Of a stretch of 28,652 nt of DNA, positions 8,901 through 15,984 are shown piece after piece. Position numbers and translations under genes: made by a program. Location of the stretch: the NCBI GenBank assembly GCA_964592905.1, contig CAZQGJ010000005.1:1-28652 (forward strand), read 5' to 3'. This DNA is from CAZQGJ01 sp964592905 (GTDB taxonomy: Bacteria; Patescibacteriota; UBA1384; CAYGGE01). Below the pieces are notes generated by a model. That model had not been told where the DNA came from. It ran no database searches and saw only the letters and a program-made list of their open reading frames with translations. Every line of letters starts with the position of its first letter. The first letter of the stretch is position 1.

Positions 8901-8976
8901 ACTGGCGCGGGAGCTCCAGGTCGATATTCTTAAGATTGTGCTGCTTCGCCCCGCGAATTTTAATGAAATCGGACAT
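5974..8976 (-). CDS. uvrA: UvrA, excinuclease ABC subunit A (damage sensor ATPase)
   Basis: 1000 residues, slightly longer than the usual 940. Two ABC ATPase modules are seen: Walker A GLSGSGKSS near 31-39 and GVSGSGKST in the second half, signature LSGGEAQRIRLA and LSGGEAQRVKLA, and Walker B YVLDEPTIGLH and YILDEPTTGLH. Zinc-binding cysteine pairs (CHLC...CPDC, CESC, CEAC...CEIC) are all present. The UvrA dimer scans DNA and loads UvrB. An unusual tail of about 40 residues follows the last conserved block. It heads the uvrA-uvrC-glycosyltransferase operon. The promoter at 8983-9011 ends six bases before the ATG, so the mRNA is probably leaderless. Confidence 0.97.
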   Translation of the reverse strand: MSDFIKIRGAKQHNLKNIDLELPRQSLIVFTGLSGSGKSSLAFDTIYAEGQRRYIESLSAYARQFLGQMERPEVESIEGLSPAISIDQKGVSRNPRSTVATVTEIYDYFRLLYARIGVAYCPNDGQRIVRLTTDEIVNQLFRQSEQELKKTGQDSLWLTLYAPIAIERKGEFHQILYDLYSEGYTQARVDGQFVHLRDKVELGRYQQHNIDIVIDEMAIPVEYTNQSDLDEQMTRLTEAVETATQLTKRFQLNSIQYSFGERETATLHTVSTEYTCHLCGYSLGEVNPRLFSFNSPVGACPDCHGLGVLSEFDPELLVPDQSLSIMQGGIMPDHYSQDKNNYYSTLINSIANHFNIRLDQRIKDLPAGELETILHGRGREKIAVRFIGSKLNSHFSLWFDGLINLLKRRHESTGSESIREELNLYMSQRPCESCQGHRLRQQALAIKLGSNMGDTASPADLSISELTQLSVDQAILFFGQLKLTDRQRLIAEAILREINNRLSFLANVGLNYLNLERRAGTLSGGEAQRIRLASQIGSGLAGVLYVLDEPTIGLHQRDNARLIQTLVSLRDLGNTIIVVEHDEETIRAADHIVDIGPAAGVHGGQLLHSGPLGSLLPKEQSSTANYLSRRLTIALPERRRRQTADLITIEGATEHNLKNLTVSFPIKNFIAVTGVSGSGKSTLVNDILFKAVSQKINRNHQRSGKHRQITGLKLIDKIIGIDQSPIGRTPRSNPATYTGAFTPIRELLAATDEARIRGYAPGRFSFNVSGGRCEACQGNGTVTIEMHFLPDLEVMCEICKGRRYNRETLEVKYQELSIADILDLTIDQALERFVDFPAIADKLASLQSVGLGYIKLGQSATTLSGGEAQRVKLATELAKRPTGHTLYILDEPTTGLHFADIAQLLIVLNRLVDRGNTVVVIEHNLDVIKTADYIIDLGPEGGEHGGQLVAAGTPEEVAKVSKSLTGQYLVPLLQEHKQTLSRSRQADSQRLASPNLYNKK

Positions 8977-8982
8977 GTTCAG

Positions 8983-9011
8983 AGTATAAAGTAAAGTGAC
9001 CTACCGAACAA
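8983..9011 (-). promoter_or_regulatory. uvrA promoter, probably giving a leaderless mRNA
   Basis: On the minus strand TTGTTC (9006-9011), a 17-base spacer and TATACT (8983-8988) are followed by only six bases before the uvrA ATG. The predicted transcript start falls on the start codon, and no Shine-Dalgarno sequence is present. Confidence 0.6.
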
Positions 9012-9020
9012 GAACCAGAA

Positions 9021-9049
9021 TTGACAGCCAGTCAAAATCAGAGAATACT
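9021..9049 (+). promoter_or_regulatory. promoter of the membrane protein gene at 9.1 kb
   Basis: TTGACA (9021-9026), a 17-base spacer and AATACT (9044-9049). It is divergent from the uvrA promoter, with the -35 boxes 9 bases apart. Confidence 0.6.
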
Positions 9050-9074
9050 AGTTTTATAGCAAGGAGGGATGCCT

Positions 9075-9614
9075 GTGACAGCGACTGTGCCGAGTTGGGA
9101 CTTATTTATTAGTCTTTTTTTTGTGATCGGCATCGCCTATGGCATTATTCTGCAGCGTGACCGTGTTGTTGCTTGCCTTCTGTCTGTTTATGTCGCTCTC
9201 TTAGTCTCGGAACAGCTGGTTGAGCCAATCGGTCAGTTCTTTCAAGGCGATAAAACTCTCTTTAATCAGATCTGGATCCGTTCGAATACCTCGCCGTTTA
9301 CTATTCAGACCGGTTTATTCATCGCCATTGTTGTCTTGCTCTCGGCCAAGGGTGGCTTAGGCCACGGCCGGTCGCGTGGCGGCATCGGTAATCTCGAGGT
9401 CTTAGTTTATTCATTTTTGAATACTGCCCTGATTGTGGCCTCAATCTTTAGTTTCTTGCCCGAGGCCACGCTCGAGGCCTATCGACATTCGAGTAAGCTT
9501 GTGGCCATGTTGATGCAGTATCAACAGGCATGGCAGCTCTTACCGGTTGTTGCTCTGATCTTTTTTGGCTTCCAAAGGCACCCTCGACGCTTAGCCTATG
9601 AGGATGAATATTAG
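9075..9614 (+). CDS. integral membrane protein, unknown (CvpA-like size and layout)
   Basis: 179 residues with about four hydrophobic segments (near 8-26, 31-47, 77-93 and 115-165) and a polar glycine- and arginine-rich loop (GGLGHGRSRGGIG) in the middle. I do not recognise a family with certainty; the layout resembles small CvpA-type membrane proteins. An ATG at 9069 is only one base from the strong AAGGAGGG at 9061-9068. The in-frame GTG at 9075 has the proper 6-base spacing, so I chose it. The gene lies between the divergent uvrA promoter and uvrB. Nothing in the sequence ties it to DNA repair. Confidence 0.65.
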   Translation: MTATVPSWDLFISLFFVIGIAYGIILQRDRVVACLLSVYVALLVSEQLVEPIGQFFQGDKTLFNQIWIRSNTSPFTIQTGLFIAIVVLLSAKGGLGHGRSRGGIGNLEVLVYSFLNTALIVASIFSFLPEATLEAYRHSSKLVAMLMQYQQAWQLLPVVALIFFGFQRHPRRLAYEDEY

Positions 9615-9632
9615 TTCACCCTTGTTCGCCCG

Positions 9633-9641
9633 TGCTAAAAT
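9633..9641 (+). promoter_or_regulatory. extended -10 box of uvrB
   Basis: TGCTAAAAT is an extended -10 (TGn plus TAAAAT), six bases before the uvrB ATG, with only a weak -35 (TTCACC at 9615-9620, spacer 15). As for uvrA, the start of transcription would coincide with the start codon. Confidence 0.5.
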
Positions 9642-9647
9642 CGGGAT

Positions 9648-11630
9648 ATGTTCAAACTCGTTTCTTCTTATCAACCAGCTGGCTCCCAACCGGCCGCTAT
9701 TAGGAGTTTAGTCCAAGGCTTAGCTGAGCTTCAGACGAAACAGACGCTCTTAGGCGTCACTGGTTCGGGTAAAACCTTTACGATTGCTAATGTTATCGCT
9801 CAAACGCAGCGACCGACCTTAGTCATCTCTCATAATAAAACTCTGGCGGCACAGCTAACTAATGAGTTTCGACAGTTTTTTCCCGAAAACGCTGTCGAGT
9901 ATTTCGTTTCTTACTATGATTACTATCAACCAGAGGCGTATGTGCCCGGGCGTGACCTCTATATCGAAAAAGAGTCTCAGATCAATGAAGAGATCGACCG
10001 ACTACGCCATAGCGCCACCCAGGCTCTTTTAAGTCGACGCGATGTGATCATCGTAGCTTCGGTCAGCTGTATCTACGGTATCGGCGCTAAAGAGAGCTAT
10101 CAGCAGGCCACTATTGAGCTTTCAGTTGGTCAAGAGCTCTCGCGAGCTGAGCTGATCCGACAGTTAGTCGAGCTGCAGTATCAGCGCAACGAAACAGAGC
10201 TTCGACGCGGTACCTTTCGCTCTAAGGGCAATACTGTCGAACTGATGCCAACTAATCGTGAGATCATTATTCGCCTAGAACTAGATCGACAGGTTTTAGC
10301 CCTGATCGAGTTCGTTGATCCTATCAATCGGACCAGCTTGAGCCGCCAGGAGCAGCTGGTTATTTTTTCCGCCAAGCACTTTGTGGCCAATCAGCAATTT
10401 TTACCTCAAGCCTTAAATAATATTGAGTCCGAATTAACAGAAAGATTGAGACTCTTAGAGTCTCAGGGTAAACTGCTCGAAGCCGAACGCTTGAAGCGCC
10501 GAACACGTTATGATCTGGCGATGATTCGCGAGCTCGGCTACTGTACCGGAATCGAAAATTACTCCCGACAGCTCGAAGGTCGATTGGCCGGCTCGTCGCC
10601 AACGACACTGCTCGATTATTTCCCAGAAGACTTCTTAGTCGTCATCGATGAATCGCACGTTACTTTGCCACAACTGAACGGCATGTATGCCGGTGACCGA
10701 GCCCGTAAAGATAACTTAATCGATTACGGCTTTCGACTGCCTAGCGCGGCCGATAACCGACCGCTCAAATATACCGAGTTCGAGGCTAAGCTCAATCAGG
10801 TGATCTACGTTTCGGCGACTCCGGGGGAGTATGAATTAGAGAGTTCGAACCAAGTGGTAGAGCAGTTGATTCGACCGACCGGCCTCTTGGATCCTGAGTT
10901 GGTCGTTCGGCCGGCCAAAGATCAAGTTCAGGATTTTGTTCAGGAAGTAACGGCCGAAGTTAAGCTCGGGCGTCGAGTTCTGGCGACAACCTTGACCCGC
11001 AAGATGGCCGAAGATCTGGCTGGCTATCTCAACCAGACCGGTCTTAAGGCTCGCTTCTTGCATTACGAGGTCGAAACGCTAGATCGTATCGAAACTTTGC
11101 GAGATTTACGTCAAGGCAAATACGACTGTCTGATCGGAGTTAATCTTTTGCGTGAAGGCCTTGATCTACCAGAGGTCTCTCTGGTGGCGATCTTAGATGC
11201 CGATAAAGAGGGTTTTCTTCGCTCAACTACCAGTTTGATTCAGATTATCGGCCGAGCCGCCCGTAATCTTTCGGGACGAGTCTTGCTTTACGCCGATACG
11301 ATTACGCCATCGCTGGAGCGGGCGATCGATGAAACCAATCGACGCCGCGAGATACAGGCCAGTTATAATCGAGAGCATAACATTAGCCCAGAATCGATCC
11401 TCAAAAATATTAGCTCGATCGCTGACGGACGAGAGAAGCCGACCTTCGAGCGTCAGGTGCGCGATTGGACGCCAGAGCTTCTGATTCATCAGGATATTGA
11501 GCAAGTGATTAAGTCTAAACAGGCCGAGATGAAGTTAGCTGCCCGAGAGCTACAGTTCGAGCTAGCGGCCTTGCTGCGTGATGAGATTCAGGAACTGAGG
11601 CAAATGTCTCGCGTGAGTCGAAACAAGTGA
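9648..11630 (+). CDS. uvrB: UvrB, excinuclease ABC subunit B (helicase-like damage verifier)
   Basis: 660 residues, normal length. Walker A GVTGSGKT (36-43), the beta-hairpin region YYDYYQPEAYVPGRDLYIE (about 91-110) that clamps the damaged strand, the DEAH-type box VIDESH, helicase motif VI IGRAARN, and a C-terminal UVR motif (about 628-656) that contacts UvrC. UvrB receives the lesion from UvrA and positions UvrC for the dual incision. No Shine-Dalgarno sequence precedes the ATG. The stop codon overlaps the next gene's GTG start (GTGA), so uvrB leads an operon into envelope genes. All three uvr genes within 8.6 kb is a compact arrangement. Confidence 0.97.
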   Translation: MFKLVSSYQPAGSQPAAIRSLVQGLAELQTKQTLLGVTGSGKTFTIANVIAQTQRPTLVISHNKTLAAQLTNEFRQFFPENAVEYFVSYYDYYQPEAYVPGRDLYIEKESQINEEIDRLRHSATQALLSRRDVIIVASVSCIYGIGAKESYQQATIELSVGQELSRAELIRQLVELQYQRNETELRRGTFRSKGNTVELMPTNREIIIRLELDRQVLALIEFVDPINRTSLSRQEQLVIFSAKHFVANQQFLPQALNNIESELTERLRLLESQGKLLEAERLKRRTRYDLAMIRELGYCTGIENYSRQLEGRLAGSSPTTLLDYFPEDFLVVIDESHVTLPQLNGMYAGDRARKDNLIDYGFRLPSAADNRPLKYTEFEAKLNQVIYVSATPGEYELESSNQVVEQLIRPTGLLDPELVVRPAKDQVQDFVQEVTAEVKLGRRVLATTLTRKMAEDLAGYLNQTGLKARFLHYEVETLDRIETLRDLRQGKYDCLIGVNLLREGLDLPEVSLVAILDADKEGFLRSTTSLIQIIGRAARNLSGRVLLYADTITPSLERAIDETNRRREIQASYNREHNISPESILKNISSIADGREKPTFERQVRDWTPELLIHQDIEQVIKSKQAEMKLAARELQFELAALLRDEIQELRQMSRVSRNK

Positions 11631-12268
11631 TCCCGTTTTTAGACTTTAGTCTCTTGGCTGGTTGGCAGCTCTGGCTTCTCTGGCTCTTTTGGGTTGTCTG
11701 TTTGCTGGGAGCGAGTCATTTAACGCATCGCTGGCTCTTTAATAGTCAGTTTGGCTCTTTCTACCGTCTTGTGATCGCTCCTGGAGTGATCTGGCACGAG
11801 CTAGCGCACGCCGTTATAGTTATTCTGACTGGTAACCAATTGCTTGAAGTTAACTTCTGGTCAGCTGAAGGCGGCTATGTCCGGCACCGCAATCGCTATC
11901 AGGGTTTATTGGCCGCTCTGACTAATTTTTTAATCGCCCTCGCCCCGTTGCCGCTAACTCTGCTGGCCTGGTGGTTTATCTATCAACGGTTAGATATCTT
12001 GTCTGTCTGGCAACTGATTTTAGTTGCCTATTTTTTGGTTATCAGTCTGGCTACGCTGGCCCCCAGTGCGACAGACTGGCGGGTTGGGCTAGAGTTTAGC
12101 AGCCTGATATTAATTATTGGCACTTTGCTCAGCCTAAGCCCGATAGGCCGCGAGCTCTTCGTTCAGTCTGTCTCTAGTCTTGAACTGGCCTGGTTTTGGA
12201 CGATTAGAACTGTCTTGCCGGTGATGCTAGTGATGGGAGGACTCAGCCTGCTTCTTCCTAGACGCTAA
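11627..12268 (+). CDS. M50-like membrane zinc metalloprotease candidate
   Basis: 213 residues with about six hydrophobic segments. The HEXXH zinc site (W-H-E-L-A-H, His57/Glu58/His61) lies inside a hydrophobic segment, as in site-2 proteases and related membrane peptidases. A later SATDWRVG stretch near 145 could give the third ligand, Asp, as in the M50 NxxPxxxxDG motif, but the match is loose. The GTG start overlaps the uvrB stop by 4 bases. Its substrate is unknown. An inactive or non-protease membrane role is possible because only the HEXXH is clear. Confidence 0.65.
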   Translation: MIPFLDFSLLAGWQLWLLWLFWVVCLLGASHLTHRWLFNSQFGSFYRLVIAPGVIWHELAHAVIVILTGNQLLEVNFWSAEGGYVRHRNRYQGLLAALTNFLIALAPLPLTLLAWWFIYQRLDILSVWQLILVAYFLVISLATLAPSATDWRVGLEFSSLILIIGTLLSLSPIGRELFVQSVSSLELAWFWTIRTVLPVMLVMGGLSLLLPRR

Positions 12269-12285
12269 GGTTAGAATCAGATAAG

Positions 12286-14655
12286 ATGGGCCCAATGACC
12301 AATCTTTATCGCATTGCTATCGATGCCTCGCGACTGAACAATACTCGACCGACGGGGGTAGAGAACTATGCAGAGCAAATTATCGAGGCAACCATCGGCT
12401 ATCAGGCTGCCGAATACTATCTCTGTTCGCCGACCGAATTACCGGCCGTCTGGCTAGCTAAGCTGCGGCAGGCTTTTCCAGAACTCCGAATCTTTAATCT
12501 GGTGTCAGGTCCAAATCGAGCCTTTGCCTATTGGGGTTTGCCTCGACTATTGCAGCGGATCAAACCGGATCTACTCTTTGTGCCAGCCTCGGCGATTCCA
12601 GCCTGGCAGCTTGGTTTAGCCAACTACAAGATTGCGACGACGGTTCACGATTTAGCTTGGCGACACTATCCCAGTCAATATTCCTGGCTAGAGCGTTGGT
12701 ATCAGGCTTGGGTCTTGGCGGTCATTCGGCGTCGAGCTTCAGTCATTCTCGTGCCATCTCAGTCAACGGCTGACGATTTAAGAAAATTCTATGCCATCAA
12801 GCAACCGATCGTGGTCACTCCCTTAGCCTTGCCGGGTGCTGAGGCAAATTCTGTTGATGGTGAGGACTCTACTCAGTCCGAAGGACTGCGGGAGTTAGCA
12901 CCAGCCGAAAAGTTTGTAGCGAAAAGACTCAAGGATGTGCCGTTTGTTTTGAGCTTAGGTCGGATCGAGGCTCGTAAAAACCTAGTCAATCAACTGCACG
13001 GCTTTTTTGCCTATCTAGAATCAGAGCCGTCTAGCCAGTTGCACTATGTGCTGGCCGGTCAGCTTGGCTATCAGCACCAAGCGGTCCTCGAAACCATCGA
13101 GGGCTCGAAGTGGGCCGACCGAGTTATTCGTTGTCAGTATGTGTCTGATTGGTTGAAGGAGTGGTTACTGAATCAGGCCAAAGCCCTCTTATATATCAGT
13201 CAATACGAAGGCTTTGGCCTGGTCGCTCTTGAGGCGATGCGAGCTAAACTACCTATCGTGACCGCCGACCGCAGCTCCTTGCCCGAAGTGGCTGGCGAGG
13301 CCGCTATCTATGTCGACCCAGATGATCGGGCTGGTATCGCTGAGGCGATTCACCAGATCGTTGATTTCCCGCTTGTCGCTAAGGGTTTCAGTCTAGCTGG
13401 GCAATCGCAACTCAAAAAATTTAATTACCAGGTGACGGCCGAACTGACTTGGCGGGCCTGGCAATCAGTTTTGCCAGAGCTTAATTGGTCCGGTCGACAG
13501 GCGATTGTTCATGATTTCTTGACCGTTGCCGGTGGGGCCGAGCGTGTCTTGGTGGCTCTAGCCGAACTTTACCCCGAGGCGGATATTTACTCTCTTCAGG
13601 TTGATTCTGGTTTGGCGAGGCGATTATTGCCTCATCGAACGGTCTCCAGCCTCTTGCCAAGCTATCTGTCATGGTTACCTAAAAGTCTTGTCTCTCTCTT
13701 GGCCTTTGTTATCCTGAATCGGCGCAGTTTTGATCGCTACGAGCTGGTGATTAGTAGCTCTGCCAGTTTCGCTAAAGCCATTACCACCACTGGTCGGCAT
13801 TTATGCTATTGCCACACGCCGATGCGTTTTGCTCACGATTACTACCAGCCATACCTCGAGGACCGCTTCGGCCATCGTCCTTTACTTAATGTTCTTTGGC
13901 GTTGGTTAGTTCATTTTTGGCGCTTAAGTGATCTCGAGACAGTGAATCGAGTCGATCTCTTTGTGGCAAACTCGCAGGCAGTAGCTAAACGTATCGAGAA
14001 ATATTATCGTCGCACTGCGTCAGTCATTTACCCGCCGGTCAGCTTGCCTAAATTAGCCACGCATTCTAAAACTTCAGAGTTGGAGCCAACCTGGTTGATC
14101 GTCAGTCGGTTAACCGCCTATAAACGGATTGATCTCGCCATCCAGGCCGTGGCTCATCTGAGTCAGAGCCTGATCGTCGTTGGCGAGGGCGAGGATCGTT
14201 CACGGCTGGAACGGCTAGCAGAGCGACTCGGAGCCAAGGTTGAGTTTACTGGCTATGTGTCAGATGATCAGCTAATGAACTATTACCAGCGAGCGCTTGG
14301 TTTCATCTTTGCTGGCGAGGATGATTTTGGTATCGCACCTGTCGAGGCGATGGCAGCCGGGCTTGGTGTTGTGGCCTATGCCAGAGGCGGCGCCTTAGAG
14401 ACAGTCGTAGCTGGTGAAACGGGAGAATTCTTTGATTCGCTGACTCCCGAATCTCTAACCGAGGCGATGCAGCTCTATCTGTCCAACGTGCCTCAATCTT
14501 CTGTTTGTCAGCGACAAGCAGAAAGATTTAGTTTGATGACTTTTCAGCAGGCGATTGGCCAGGCTGCCGATCAGCTGATGCAGAGCCAATCTGTAAAACG
14601 ACCTCTCAAGCGACCTAAATTACAGGCAGAGTATGCCCTGGAAAGACAATCGTGA
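12286..14655 (+). CDS. fusion of two GT4 (GT-B) glycosyltransferases
   Basis: 789 residues, about twice the length of a single enzyme. Domain 1 (about 1-390) has the GT-B layout: GVENYA near the N-terminus, a donor site with LGRIEARKN, and the EX7E region YEGFGLVALEAM. Domain 2 (about 404-775) restarts with VHDFLTVAGGAERV, then VSRLTAYKRIDLAI, GEGEDRSRLE and DDFGIAPVEAM. Each would transfer a hexose from an NDP-sugar to a lipid-linked glycan in the cytosol, so one polypeptide may add two successive sugars. ATGs at 12286 (MGPM) and 12295 are both possible; a TAGAAT box at 12272-12277 favours 12286. The 3' end overlaps the next gene by GTGA. Confidence 0.88.
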   Translation: MGPMTNLYRIAIDASRLNNTRPTGVENYAEQIIEATIGYQAAEYYLCSPTELPAVWLAKLRQAFPELRIFNLVSGPNRAFAYWGLPRLLQRIKPDLLFVPASAIPAWQLGLANYKIATTVHDLAWRHYPSQYSWLERWYQAWVLAVIRRRASVILVPSQSTADDLRKFYAIKQPIVVTPLALPGAEANSVDGEDSTQSEGLRELAPAEKFVAKRLKDVPFVLSLGRIEARKNLVNQLHGFFAYLESEPSSQLHYVLAGQLGYQHQAVLETIEGSKWADRVIRCQYVSDWLKEWLLNQAKALLYISQYEGFGLVALEAMRAKLPIVTADRSSLPEVAGEAAIYVDPDDRAGIAEAIHQIVDFPLVAKGFSLAGQSQLKKFNYQVTAELTWRAWQSVLPELNWSGRQAIVHDFLTVAGGAERVLVALAELYPEADIYSLQVDSGLARRLLPHRTVSSLLPSYLSWLPKSLVSLLAFVILNRRSFDRYELVISSSASFAKAITTTGRHLCYCHTPMRFAHDYYQPYLEDRFGHRPLLNVLWRWLVHFWRLSDLETVNRVDLFVANSQAVAKRIEKYYRRTASVIYPPVSLPKLATHSKTSELEPTWLIVSRLTAYKRIDLAIQAVAHLSQSLIVVGEGEDRSRLERLAERLGAKVEFTGYVSDDQLMNYYQRALGFIFAGEDDFGIAPVEAMAAGLGVVAYARGGALETVVAGETGEFFDSLTPESLTEAMQLYLSNVPQSSVCQRQAERFSLMTFQQAIGQAADQLMQSQSVKRPLKRPKLQAEYALERQS

Positions 14656-15464
14656 AATCAGCCTTAAGGCTACCATGGGGGATTAGACCGAGCCAACTGA
14701 CTCTTGCGCAGGTCAATGATTGGATTGTCGACAGGCTGGCTGCCAAAGAGCGGGCCGAGTTTATCGTCACCCTCAATTCCGAGATCTTTTTATTGGCGCA
14801 TCGCTCGAAACTGTTACAACAGGCACTCAAGGCCTCTAGCCTGGTCACCATCGATGGCCGCTGGCTCCAACTCTGCTATCAAGCTCAAGGCTACTCACCA
14901 TTACCGCGAGTCACCGGCTCCGATTTGATTGCCAGTTGGCTACAACCAGCCACCTTTTCTGCCTTGAAACATCGACCCAGTCTGTATCTAATCGGTGGCT
15001 TATCGACAGAGGTCAATCAAGCTGCCGCTCAGAAGTTCGAAGCCTCGGGTAACTTTACAAAGGTCTGGTCAGAGTACGGCCCTCAAGTCAATTTATCAGA
15101 GATAGGGCAGTCTAATTCAGCGACAGACCGGGCGTTGATAGCTTTGTGCCAGCGAATAGTAACTAGTCAAGCAGAGCTTGTCCTCATTGGCTTCGGTGCG
15201 CCGAAACAAGAGCTCTTTATGAACGAATATCTCAAACAAAGTCAGTGGCGCGGAGTAGCGATTGGTATCGGCGGTGGACTCGATTTTATTAGCGGTCAAC
15301 TCAAGCGGGCGCCGGCCGGTTATCGTTCGCTTGGTTTAGAGTGGCTGTATCGAGTGCTGCAACAACCGAATCGATTCGGTCGACTTTGGAGAATTCTCTG
15401 GGGCTTTTACCCAGCCTGGCGAAGTGAGATGGCTCGCACCAGATCTCATCATCAGAACCCATAA
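14652..15464 (+). CDS. WecG/TagA/CpsF family glycosyltransferase (GT26)
   Basis: 270 residues, slightly longer than the usual 240-250. Family marks in order: LNSE (41-44), DG (68-69, where the family usually has PDG), GFGAPKQE (180-187), GGGLDFISG (207-215), RAP (219-221) and GLEWLYR (228-234). These enzymes add ManNAc, ManNAcA or a related sugar to a polyprenyl-pyrophosphate-linked sugar in teichoic-acid-like or capsule synthesis at the inner membrane. The GTG start overlaps the fusion glycosyltransferase stop, so both are likely translated together and act on the same glycan. No polyprenyl-P sugar phosphotransferase is seen nearby. Confidence 0.9.
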   Translation: MKSALRLPWGIRPSQLTLAQVNDWIVDRLAAKERAEFIVTLNSEIFLLAHRSKLLQQALKASSLVTIDGRWLQLCYQAQGYSPLPRVTGSDLIASWLQPATFSALKHRPSLYLIGGLSTEVNQAAAQKFEASGNFTKVWSEYGPQVNLSEIGQSNSATDRALIALCQRIVTSQAELVLIGFGAPKQELFMNEYLKQSQWRGVAIGIGGGLDFISGQLKRAPAGYRSLGLEWLYRVLQQPNRFGRLWRILWGFYPAWRSEMARTRSHHQNP

Positions 15465-15469
15465 TCATC

Positions 15470-15497
15470 TTGTTCAACAGGCTATAATCTGTTATAT
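15470..15497 (+). promoter_or_regulatory. possible tRNA-Lys promoter
   Basis: A perfect TATAAT is at 15483-15488 but has no good -35. Alternatively TTGTTC (15470-15475), a 16-base spacer and TTATAT (15492-15497) would start transcription about 15 bases before the tRNA. One of the two is probably used. Confidence 0.4.
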
Positions 15498-15518
15498 TGC
15501 TCATAGCTCAAGATGCTT

Positions 15519-15593
15519 GAGCCCGTAGCTCAGTGGTAGAGCAGGAGCCTTTTAAGCTTCGTGTCGTGGGTTCGATACCCACCGGGCTCGCCA
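15519..15593 (+). tRNA. tRNA-Lys (anticodon TTT), CCA encoded
   Basis: The acceptor GAGCCCG pairs with CGGGCTC, with discriminator G and an encoded CCA. The D-arm is TAGCTCAGTGGTAGAGC, the anticodon loop is CTTTTAA on GGAGC/GCTTC, and the T-arm is GTGGG TTCGATA CCCAC. A short stem CGAAA/TTTCG followed by TTTTCT at 15596-15613 may be a weak terminator. The low-GC island begins about 34 bases downstream, but I find no copy of the tRNA end at the far side of the island. Confidence 0.95.
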
Positions 15594-15626
15594 ATCGAAA
15601 CGTTTTCGTTTTCTAAGCTAAGGTGC

Positions 15627-15812
15627 GATTTTGGCAAAGCTATTTTTTGGGGAAGGGATTTGCCAAACTTCGGCTTATTTGCTTCATTTTTTGTTTTGGG
15701 GGAATTTGGGACGGACAAGTATGCATTATACTGCACTCTTGCAAAATAGTGCAAATTTTAACATTATATATTCATGACAACAGGAAGAAAACTTGGGGAA
15801 AACCTAAGAAAT
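15627..15812 (+). repeat. left inverted-repeat arm (186 bp)
   Basis: It matches the reverse complement of 24325-24569 along its whole length at about 90%, apart from a block of about 54 bp missing here; a short ATTTG direct repeat borders that block in the right arm, suggesting deletion by slippage. The arm contains, outside to inside: a palindromic pair TTTTGGCAAA/TTTGCCAAA (15629-15667), a promoter/operator region, and the first 13 codons of the XRE regulator. Confidence 0.88.
15734..15751 (+). promoter_or_regulatory. operator-like palindrome before the XRE gene
   Basis: CACTCTT GCAA AATAGTG: 7-base arms with one mismatch, ending 22 bases before the regulator ATG. TTGCAA in its middle, followed 17 bases later by CATTAT, could be the promoter, so binding here would block transcription. 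The predicted start lies at the ATG. The same site, with perfect symmetry, stands at the same distance in the right arm. Likely the XRE protein's own operator (inference). Confidence 0.6.
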
Positions 15813-15977
15813 CTACGCTTGAAGAAGAATATGTCGCAAGTAGACCTTGCAACTGCTTTGAGCGTTGATCGAGCGTATATTAGCAACATTGAGAATGGTC
15901 GTATGAATCCTACTCTTTCGACTTTGGAAAAGATCGCTAATGCGTTGGGGATTTCTAGTAGTGAGCTTTTAAGATAA
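15774..15977 (+). CDS. XRE-family transcriptional regulator, HTH only
   Basis: 67 residues, a single HTH_3 domain with nothing after it. The helix-turn-helix covers about 19-46: MSQVDLATALSV, turn, DRAYISNIENGR (recognition helix), then NPTLSTLEKIANALG. Such minimal proteins dimerise on short palindromes and often repress their own promoter, as in SinR-like and restriction-modification controller proteins. Its first 13 codons lie inside the left inverted repeat and are duplicated, with Arg-to-Lys and Glu-to-Gly changes, in the right arm. It is first in the plus-strand island operon, seven bases before the SAM-HAT-like gene. There is no clear Shine-Dalgarno sequence. Confidence 0.92.
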   Translation: MTTGRKLGENLRNLRLKKNMSQVDLATALSVDRAYISNIENGRMNPTLSTLEKIANALGISSSELLR

Positions 15978-15984
15978 ATTAATT

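Noticed and set aside
15561..15868. Open frames across the left repeat arm before the XRE gene
   Set aside because: They run through tRNA-Lys or the promoter region, have no family resemblance and overlap the better supported regulator.
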